NCBI GenBank assembly: GCA_019022495.1 | Contig: JAFEKR010000001.1 | Span: forward strand, 1,116,001-1,180,000 | Direction: 5' to 3' | DNA length: 64,000 bases | DNA from: Epichloe hybrida | Lineage: Eukaryota; Ascomycota; Sordariomycetes; Hypocreales; Clavicipitaceae | Part shown: positions 55,332 through 64,000 of the stretch, in pieces | Layout of the letters: the number at the start of each line of letters is the position of its first letter | Numbering within the stretch: the stretch's first letter is position 1 | Made by a program: the position numbers and the translations under genes | The notes under the pieces: model-generated | The model's database searches: none | What the model saw: only the letters and a program-made list of their open reading frames with translations | Told to the model about the DNA's origin: nothing

Positions 55332-57510
55332 TGCAAGCGTATATAGTAATTAAGGGACCCCTAATAAGGGGGAAGGCTATTAGCTCTAGCCTTATTAAAA
55401 AGGTCTATAAAGTTAGCTAACTCTTTAGGTAATATTAATATATCTAGGCTATTAGGTTTTATCTTAGGCGCTATAATCTATAGTACTATTATTATCTCCC
55501 TAAGGCTTATAGTAATAAACATTATAGAAGTGTCCTTCCTATAGTGCGCCTAGCGCGCTTCTATATTATATAAGAACCTAATAATCCCTTATAATAAAGT
55601 CTTTACCTATATGCAAAGGCTTTAGAGATATATAAGCCCTTTACTACTCTAATAACTAATTACTATTTTACTATATAAATAATTACATTATAATGTTTTA
55701 GCTATAGTATCCTAAGTATAATATCTTATATAAGGCCTAGGATAATATATAGATATACTAATAACTCCTAGCTATTAATGTCTATTCTAGTGTGTACTAT
55801 ATAAGTAATTAAGGAGGTATTCTCTTATACTCTCTTTCCCTTTCTTTTTATTTTTACTATAGTCTAAATATACTTTCTCTTTAATAAATATATAAGCTCT
55901 AGGCTAAACTATTTTACTACTAACTTACTTATAGCACTATAATAATTATAACTATAATTAATCTAGATATTAATATAATAATATATATTAAAGAGTATAG
56001 GAATTAAGAATAGTAGTTAGTCTATATATTATACTATATCTTACTCTAACTCTATATAGCTTAAATAATTATCCTATATTATAGTATATAGTTAGCTTAC
56101 TTACCCTTATATAAGACTTTACTTAAGGGCTACTTATTTTCTATAGAAGAAATATTTACTTCCTTATTTATGCTTTCCTTATTTACTTTATATAAGTTAA
56201 TACTAACCTATAGGTAATAAGGTAAGAGAAATATACACTCCTAAATATAGTAATCCTTAGATTTATATTATAAGTAATATCTCTCCTAATAGTATTTAGC
56301 TAACTTTACTTTTAATACTTATTTAACCTATTATATATTTATAGTAAGCTTTAGACCCTTTTCCTTCTTAACTAGCTTATTTTATTTTCCTAATTAAGTC
56401 CTTACTATATATACCCTAGTTATTAGCGTATTACCCTTATAATTAACTTAAGGTATAGGTTTAGCTAGCTATAGTTTGCGTTAGAACTAGTACTTATTCT
56501 CTATAGTAAGGGCCTTAATATTAACTATAATCTTATAATACTATATAATAGCTATATACTATATACTTTAGCTAATACCCTAGCTTATGCTAATTTCTCT
56601 TAAATACTTATTAAGCACTTATTAAAGTTTTACTAGCTTTATATTATCCCCCTAAAAATCCCCTTTTACTAATAAGAGCTTCTCTATAAAGTAAATAAAG
56701 AATATAGAAAATAGCTCCCTTAGGCCTTATTTTATTTAGTTAAGTTTTATAAAGGCTATCTTTTACTTATATAAATTAAAGAATATAAACCTAAGATATT
56801 CTAGGAATTTAGCTAGATTAAAATTATAAATATTACTTTATTTAAAGAAAGTAGCTACCTAGGACTAGACTTTAAAGAATAGGTTTTAGTAAATAAATAT
56901 TTACTTATTTTTATTAGTTTTAATAAAGTCCTTATTTACTTATAGCTTATATTCTATTAGGAACCTTTATATAGTAAATAAGGCCTTATTACTATTATAT
57001 AGGTTACCTATAGGAATAGGTTTTTATTTTACCCTAGGTATAGTTAAGACTAGGTTAAAGGTAAGAGGTAAAGTAAGGTTAACTATTAGGGTATTAGGCT
57101 AGGCTATAATAGGTAGTTAAGTTAAGAGTCCTATAGTATTTATAGTTACTTATTATTAGAGGTATATAAGTTTTACTATTTACTTATTAAGTATAAGTTA
57201 AAGCATTTTAAATTAGGCTTATTAAGGTTCTAGTAATGCTATAGTATTAGATAAGGGAGTTATTATCCCCTAGCTAAGTTAGTCTTATAGTTAAAGTATA
57301 TTTATTATATCTATTAATATATCTATTAGTATTTCTATTATATCTTTTAGTAGTTATTAAAAAGGACTAAAGGAAGTCTTTTAATTATTATAGACTAGCC
57401 CTTAAGTAACTATAATAAAGTATTAATATAGTATTAAGAGACTTAAGGAGAAAGGAGAAAGGGTAAGAGGCTATCCCTAGTAGTGCCCCTTATACCCCCT
57501 TAGCTACTTA
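55332..57510 (-). mobile_element. gypsy-B fragment with partial LTR, reversed
   Basis: It is the reverse complement of gypsy-B from the middle of its 5' LTR to about 31470 (Gag region and start of Pol). The partial LTR is 57386-57510 (125 of 217 bp). It is bounded on both sides exactly by hAT termini (55331 and 57511). Heavily RIP-mutated, no usable frame. Confidence 0.87.
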
Positions 57511-57835
57511 CAGAGTATTGTTTGTAGTGTAGTTAGTGTAGTTTTTAGGAAAAATTTGTATTTATAGTGTAGTTTTTTTTTTCTTGTAGTTAGTGTAATG
57601 TATTTTTTTTTTTTTTTTATAGTGTAGTGTAGTGTAGTTTTTTTTTGCTTGTAGTGTAGTGTAATTAGTGTAGTTACTAACTACACTAACTACAAAAACT
57701 ACAAATGTAGTGTTAGTAAAAAAAAAAGTGGGCTTTTTTATTATATAAGGTTATTATAAGGATTAAAAGAAGGCTAGTTATATAGAAGCTTTTATTATTA
57801 CCTATTTTACCTAATTAGTTATATAATTTATAAAA
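57511..57835. mobile_element. hAT end fragment
   Basis: It starts CAGAGTATTGTTTGTAG, the same end as the reversed right end of hAT-1, with TAGTGTAGTT motifs and T/A-runs. From 57756 it follows the AT-rich subterminal part seen at 18880 and 26900, then stops where LINE sequence begins. It lies within the gypsy-B LTR. Confidence 0.8.
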
Positions 57836-59575
57836 AACCTTTGTATACCTCTCCACACTAAACCTAACGCTCTGGAATCGCCTCTAAAATACAAATCACA
57901 CTGATATTTGAAATCCTTGCCTTTATTTCTCCTCCCCTATAATATTACACTATAATAAAGCTAGTAATAGGAGTGTAAATAAGATACTAATAGTAATTAA
58001 CATAGGCTTAGGGGGGCTAGCTTAGAGTAGCTATTACTTAAATATAGGAATAGGATAGTTTAATATCTAAAGGAGTAAAGATAACCTAATAGTAAACTAG
58101 AATTAATTTATATACCTTAAAGATATAAAATATTATATAAGATTACTAGCCTTATCTTAAGTAATAAAGTTACCTAAGCATGGCATATTACACTAGCTAT
58201 AGCTAACTAGGTAGTAAACTATGCCTAAGCTAAAATAAGAATTATAAATACTAATAATAGTAATATTTATACTACTAAAGAAGCATTAAAAATAGCCCTT
58301 AAGGAGGCTATTAGGGAGGAAGCTAAAGATAATAACTCCCTAACCTAGGCTAGTATTATAGCTAGGCTTACTCTAAAATAACTAAATACTAACCCTCTCT
58401 CTCTCTAAGTCCTTAGAAGATAATATAGAGAAGTACTTATAAAAGGAAATACTATATAAAAATCACTTTAGTCTAGGGGCATAGAAGATATAGTTATAGC
58501 TATAAATAGAGCTATTAGGTAAGCCTTAGTAGTAGTAGCTAGAAGACTTCCTAGTAAGAATATAATTATTACCTTTAAAGGAAATATAGTATAGTATAAA
58601 GAAAACTAAAAATAGATTACTAAAGTGTTTAGCCTAGAGGTAGCTATTTACTACTATATACTTAGTGTTATTATTAAGGGCTTCCTAATAAAGTATATAT
58701 CTATTAAAAACCTAGTAATAGAAATTAGAAAAGTAAATAAAGTAAATATAATTAAAGTAACTATAAGACACCCTTAGGGTAAAAATACCTAGTAAACTAC
58801 CCTAATTCTTAGACTAGCTAAAGTTAAAGATACTAATAAAATATACTAAGATAAAATAGTCTTTAAAGTAAAGCTATTTTAAACTAAACTATATAATAAG
58901 ACTTTATAACCTAGATAGTGCTATAATTATTTCTAAATAAGATATATTACTAAGTTCTATAAGGTAGTACTAAGGTATAGTAAGTGTAAAGCTAGCTAGT
59001 ATAAAGATAGTAAGTTATTATACCTAATAATAAATAAATAACTTAAGGAAAACTATATCCTATACTCTAGACTATACTTAGCCTAGTCTAGAGACTACTT
59101 AGTGCTAAAAGAGAAGTAAAATATAGTAAAGGCTAGTTACCTAAAATAACTATCTTACTTTACCTCTAGCTCCCCTAGTAAGAACCTAGCTCTAGCCTAA
59201 GAGAGAGCTAGTATAGCTATAGAACCTATAGTAATAATAGGAAGAAAAAGGGGTTAACCTATAAACGCAAAGTAAAGCGCTAAATAGCTAAGAGCTAGGA
59301 GTATTAGGCACTATATAAAATAACTTAAGGCTAGAATAAAGCTAGTATAGGATAGCTAAGACTTATTACTACCCCCCTAATTAATATAGTAATATTATAA
59401 GTTCTCTTTTAGAATATAAATAAGAAGGATAGCCTAATATATATTACACTCTATTACTAAACTAATATAGATATAATAGTAATCTAAGAGTAAGAACACA
59501 TAAAACATCTATAGCCTCTTATACTAGGCCTTACCTAGTTTTAACTCGCACACTATAATACGTATAATACTATAT
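57836..59575 (+). pseudogene. Tad-like LINE, ORF1 fragment
   Basis: The plus-strand frame reads VVVARRLPSKNIIITFKGNI, TKVFSLEVAIYYYILSVIIK, NKVNIIKVTIRHP, LILRLAKVKDTNKIY and then a zinc-knuckle region (CYNYF..RYITKFYK...RYSKCKAS) in which several cysteines have become tyrosine, the G-to-A effect of RIP. This is the nucleic-acid-binding ORF1 of a non-LTR retrotransposon. The first 120 bp (57840-57960) are less mutated and may be its 5' leader. ORF2 is absent: the fragment is cut by an LTR element at 59576. Confidence 0.78.
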
Positions 59576-59845
59576 TGTTAGGAGCGCAGAGGTTAAAGAT
59601 AGGATGTTTATCAAAGCGGGTCTTTGGAGAACCTTTAGGCTATGCGGATAACAAAGAGGCTAGCTAGCTACGAGATAGCCACGTGCTTGTGAAGCAAGGT
59701 ATTTATTAAAGACTATATATATTATTAGTGCTAGGTTAGAGATTAAAACCTTTACACACCTGCCCCTAGCTAGTATCTATCTAGTAATAACTGTAATAGC
59801 CTTAGCTATTACTTTATTCTTAACCTTTTAGTATAAGCTATAATA
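59576..59845 (+). repeat. LTR of family C (270 bp), plus orientation
   Basis: It starts TGTTAGGAGCGCAGAGG and ends AGCTATAATA (from GCCGTGACA). It is followed within about 450 bp by a Ty3/gypsy Gag, as a 5' LTR should be. The reverse complement of the same LTR adjoins copia-C at 48151. Confidence 0.8.
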
Positions 59846-60259
59846 AATTAATCTCTCTTAACCTTTTTAAGGATATAAACTATTAGCTAGATTATTATAT
59901 AGCTAATACTTTAAAGATCTATAAGAAACACGCTAGTACCTTATAATAATAAAGCTATAGATAATTAGGAAGATAGGGAACCCTTATAATCTAGAACTAT
60001 AGATAATAGGGTGTAATAAACGCCACTTAATCCTAATTTAGGTAAAGGTATAGATAATATAACTAAAGAAAAAAGGGCATTATAGTAATGCTATAAGGTT
60101 ATATAATCTAAGCTATATTACCTTTAGAGAAGATAAGAGGTCTTATAGATAAAGGCGTAAATTAGAGAGCTTAAGGCAAATCTAGGATTAGCTAGACCTT
60201 AAACTAGACCTGTAATTACCCCTTAATCTAGACTTATAATTACCCCTTAAATATTAGCT

Positions 60260-61080
60260 ATAATTTTACCTGCGGTTTATAGTAATATAGTAGTAATTAC
60301 ATAGCAAGGTAATCTTATTAAAACGTAGATAAAAATGCCTATATATAAAGGGGAAATGTATAAAAGCCTATAGAATTTCTTAGTAAACTTAGACATACTA
60401 TTTAAATTAGACTACTATACCTTTAAGGATAATGTAACTAAGGTAGTGTATATAGGCAGCTACCTAGCTAGTAATATAAAGTAATAGTAAATACATTATA
60501 TAGCTATGAATAGGTATGTAAATTATTTGTTAATTACCTAGGTAAATTTCCTAGAATAGTTAAAAACTAGAATAATAGATATAGGTGTAAGATACTTAGA
60601 AGTAATAAGGTTACTACTAAATCTTAGGCAAAAGAATAGCTAATTATTTTAATCCTTTATATAAGCCTAGGATAAGGTAAAAGCTAAGTTACCTAAAGAA
60701 ATCCCTATATATCTAAGAATTATAATCTTTTTAAATAGCTTAAATAATACTATAAGGAAGTAAATAATTAGTTAAGAGATCCTAATAACCTAGAGCTAAC
60801 TATAAGGCTAGGGTAAGAAAGCGAAGGTTATAATAGGTTCAGGCTAAAATAATAAAAAAGGTTAGGACTCTAAAAGAAAGAGGTAATACTCTTATTTTAT
60901 ATTACTTATAGATAAGGTATAATAATAGAGTGAAGACTAAGGGAAAAGATTATCCCTAGTGTGCTATAAATATAGAAAGCCTAGGTATACTATACTAACT
61001 TATTAGGCACTAGATTATTTTACCTATAAAAGTACTAAATATATAACTAAGAAGCATAGGGAAAGTAGTAATAAAGCTAT
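60260..61080 (+). pseudogene. gypsy-D Gag
   Basis: KMPIYKGEMYKSL, then FLVNLDILFKLDYYTFKDNV and KVVYIGSYLASNIK (about 60330-60485), is a Ty3-type Gag core. Near 60970 CYKYRKPRYTILTY stands where a CCHC zinc knuckle is expected, with two of its ligands changed. Confidence 0.75.
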
Positions 61081-61099
61081 ATCTTCTAATATAATACTA

Positions 61100-64000
61100 G
61101 TTTAATTAGTATAGACCTAGGAATGTAATCTTACTATAGAATACCCTATAGACAATAGAATAAGAATATAGGTATCTTTATAATAAGATAACTAGTAGTT
61201 AGCTATGTAAGCGCTATTTAATATAAGCGTATAGTCTTTAATAATTTATCTAAAATTATTATTAAAAAAGGATTAGGAGAATATAATCTAATTAGATAGG
61301 ATATTAGAGAGTATAAGCAAAAAAGTGATTTTATATTAAGGAATTCTAAAAAAATTAGTTAAGATAAAAAACAGTATAGGATTTATAAAGGTTTACTAAG
61401 TTAGCTACTTTATTACTAATATAGGTAAAGGGATAATTCTAGGTATAGACTAGATTAAAGAGTATTTACCTATAATTATATATTAGGAGTATAAATACTA
61501 GAGATATTTAGTAATAATAGAATATCTTTCCTTTACTTATAGTAAGTGGTAAGTATATAAAGAGAAAAAAATAGTAGTAATTACTTTATTATTAGGAGTA
61601 ATAAAGATTAGGCTAAGTGTTCTAGAAAATAAAAATTAAAAAGGAAAAGGAGAAGGCTAATTAAAGAACCTAGTAATAATAGATATATAAATAAATAGTA
61701 AAGTAGCTATATAAATCCTTAAGTACACTTATTTATAGTAAAAAAGCAAAGGTATTATAGTTATACTAATTTTAGAAAACATAAGCAGCGAAGAAGCCAC
61801 GTTAAATTAGGATAAGAGCACTAAGCGCCCTATACTAATAATCCTAGAAGAATATAGGGAGTTTATAGATATTTTTTCTAAAGAGTTAGTAGGTAAGCTT
61901 CCTAAACTAAGAGGTTACACTTATATAATTAAATTAAAAGAAGGGAAAACACTACCTTAGGGGCCTATATATAATTTAGCTAAAAGGGAGCTAGAGGTTC
62001 TTAAAGAGTACCTTATAAGTATGTAGCTTAAAGGGTAGATTAGAAGATTAGTTAGCCTAGCTAAAGCCCTAATTTTATTTATTCTAAAGAAAGGAGGGAA
62101 ATTAAGGCTTTATATAAATTATAAGGGCTTAAACAAGATTATAATTAAGAATAAGGCCCCTTTGCCCCTTATTACTAAAATTCTTAATTAATTAGTAAGC
62201 GTAGTTATTTTCACAGTCCTAGATTTAAAAGATACGTACCACTAGCTACGTATTTACTTAGGTAATAAGTGGAAAATAGCGTTTTATTATTAATATAGCC
62301 ACTTTAAATATCTAGTAATACTATTTAGACTAGTTAATACACTAGTGACTTTTTAGGAGTATATTAACAATGCTCTTAAAGGACTTATTAATAAGACCTA
62401 TATTATCTATCTAGATAATACGCTAATATATAGCAGTAAGGTTAAAGATTATATAAAGCATATTAAATAAGTTCTATATAGGTTTAAAGAGGTAAGTCTT
62501 TTTATTAACCTTAAGAAGTGTTAATTTTTAGTTAAGGAAGTTAAATTTTTAGGCTTTAAGATATTAGAGAAAGGTATTATAATAGACCTAGTAAGAGTTA
62601 AAGCAATTGTAACCTAGCTAATACCACGTAGTGTTTTTAATATTTAGTTATTTCTTAGTTTTACTAGATTTTACTACTATTTCATTAAATAGTATAGTAA
62701 AGTTATTGTTTTATTAATAGATTGCCTTAGAGGGAATTAACTAGTGACGTTTAAACTAAAACCCTATAAGATAGTAGTGTTTAAAGAGCTTTAATAAAGA
62801 TTTTAGAAAGCACTAATTTTAGTGTATTTTAACTCACTTATATATCTTAGAGTAAAGACAGATATATCTAGATATATAATTAGGGCTATACTTATAATAT
62901 TAGTGCTAGGTTACTAGTACCTAGTTATGTTTATGTTAAGAAAGATAACTAATACTAAATTATAATATTTAACACCTAACAGCGAATTATTAGCTATCTA
63001 AGAGGCTTTTTGCATATAGAGACACTATCTTGCTTATTTAGCTTATATAATTAAAGTTATTATAAATTATTTAAACTATAAGTACCTTACTATAAAGCCT
63101 AAGCTTACTAGTAAGTAAGTAACTACGCTTAATAAGCTTTGTCCTTTTAACTTTAAGATTATACATTATGTAGGGAAATTAAATCCTACTAACTTACTTT
63201 TAAGAAGACTAGATTTTATAAGTAAGGTAAGGAAAGAGAAAGTAGTAACTATATAACTTCCTGCCTTTTTATCTAAATTTATAGATACTAAGAGATAGGA
63301 ATACTATAGTAATATTATTAATGCTATAGGCTCTATAAAAACGTTACTTAATGTAACTAATAGTTAGTTACAATAACGCTATAATAATACTACTAATATC
63401 TAGGGTTTTAAAAAATCGTAACTTAACTATATTCCTAAAGAACTTAATAATCTAGATAATCTTAGAAGAGTTATATTAGTAAGGTTATTTAATACTTTTT
63501 ATACTTCTATTAATAAGCAATAAGCTAGCTATAGTAATACTATTAGTACCTAGCGTATGTATTATTTATTGCTTAATTATTTTAATTTTCCTATTAGACT
63601 AGCTATTACTAATAGAGATAGACTAGCATAGGTTATTACTAGTAAGTGGCAAGGGCGCCCCTTAAAAACGTCACTTATCTATATCCTTATAAGACTAGAA
63701 GTATCTATTAAACTAATTACTTATAGAGATATTATAGCTAGGATTTAATCTATTTAGAGAACCTCTTCTAAGTTTAACTCTAACTTTTTAGAAAAGAGCT
63801 TAGAATTAAAACCCCTAATTTAAGTCTTATTATATAAAGCATAGTAAGGTAATAACTTTACTATAGCTTAATTAAAGTTACTTAAAAGCGGTGATTTAGC
63901 TATGTCCTAGACATAGTTAATTAGACCCTCTAAGCTATTAATATTTAAGAATTATATTTTTATTCCTCTAGGTATAAGAAAAGAAATTTTATTACTAACT
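61100..64000 (+). pseudogene. gypsy-D Pol (partial): protease region, RT, RNase H, start of integrase
   Basis: Plus strand. Reverse transcriptase spans about 61950-62630 (ILKKGGKLRLYINYKGLNKI, APLPLITKIL, TVLDLKDTYH, EYINNALKGLINKTYIIYLD; active site YLDN at 62408-62419; FLVKEVKFLGFKILEKG). RNase H follows (NSELLAI, near 62980; GKLNPTNLLLRRLDFI, near 63170-63220). The last readable segment is FIPLGIRKEILLLT at the window edge, the start of the integrase zinc-binding region. The protease motif could not be read. Confidence 0.85.

Larger units (their letters stand above)
59576..64000 (+). mobile_element. gypsy-D: 5' part of a Ty3/gypsy element, runs off the window
   Basis: LTR, Gag and Pol are in order on the plus strand. 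It is distinct from gypsy-A and gypsy-B in sequence. Stops are fewer here than in gypsy-B, and long frames can be read across the RT. The 3' end and target duplication lie outside the window. Confidence 0.85.

Noticed and set aside
57836..59575. Gag of an LTR element belonging to the LTR at 59576
   Set aside because: The motifs (ARRLPS..ITFKG, KVTIRHP, doubled zinc knuckle) are those of LINE ORF1, and the LTR lies downstream in the wrong position for a 5' LTR of this segment.
1..64000. Centromere, suggested by AT-rich nested retroelements
   Set aside because: RIP-degraded nests are common outside centromeres; nothing in the sequence alone separates the two. CENP-A ChIP data would be needed.
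1..64000. Mitochondrial origin, suggested by AT-richness
   Set aside because: Nuclear transposon families with target duplications, RIP-type transitions and a nuclear-type gene are present; no mitochondrial genes or rRNAs are visible.

Overview
The window is nuclear DNA of a filamentous ascomycete (Pezizomycotina). I infer this from the gene structure of the one intact gene, from the transposon families present (Ty1/copia, chromodomain Ty3/gypsy, hAT, Tc1/mariner, Tad-like LINE), and above all from the mutation pattern. Nearly all repeats are saturated with TpA, and their reading frames are broken almost only by TAA/TAG where CAA, CAG or TGG would be expected. That is the footprint of repeat-induced point mutation (RIP). 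Genus cannot be read from the sequence.

Layout. 1-17633 is a nest of minus-strand copia elements. An outer copy (copia-2) is split by a second copy of the same family (copia-1, 637-14513, target duplication GGACC). Copia-1 is itself split by a complete chromovirus, gypsy-A1 (3614-10352, target duplication ATCCC/ATCCT). The outer copy's LTR also holds a Tc1/mariner element (16139-17522, TA target). Next come a reversed piece of a second chromovirus, gypsy-B (17634-18517), a composite hAT-like element (18518-20073), and the 3' half of a plus-strand copia (20074-22024). 22025-26661 is a low-RIP island. It holds the only intact protein gene, an intracellular-type LysM-domain protein (23062-24894, minus), a solo LTR (25513-25688), and a complete 556-bp miniature LTR retrotransposon (TRIM, 25962-26517, target duplication GAGTG).

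26670-47934 is one hAT transposon with a perfect 8-bp target duplication (CCTATAAT). Its transposase gene is split by a complete gypsy-B (29203-43146, target duplication GCTAT). The right LTR of that gypsy-B is in turn split by a second gypsy-A (36232-42968, target duplication TAGTT). After it come a 270-bp LTR with a copia remnant (48151-50198), a second hAT element with a recognisable transposase (50199-55331), a reversed gypsy-B piece (55332-57510), a hAT end fragment, a LINE ORF1 fragment (57836-59575), and the 5' part of another Ty3/gypsy element that runs off the right edge (59576-64000).

No transposon protein looks functional. All six reverse transcriptases whose active site I could read have lost the second catalytic aspartate (YxDD to YxDN or YxNN), the change RIP predicts. 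The least explained structure is a repeated module present four times: a 10-bp minisatellite, a core of about 180 bp, and usually a trinucleotide microsatellite. Other unusual points are hAT-bounded segments whose flanks do not match, a plus-strand frame preserved antisense in both gypsy-A copies, hairpin tandem repeats in the copia leader, and GC-rich inserts that escaped RIP. Boundaries with a target duplication are base-exact readings; pseudogene limits without one are approximate.
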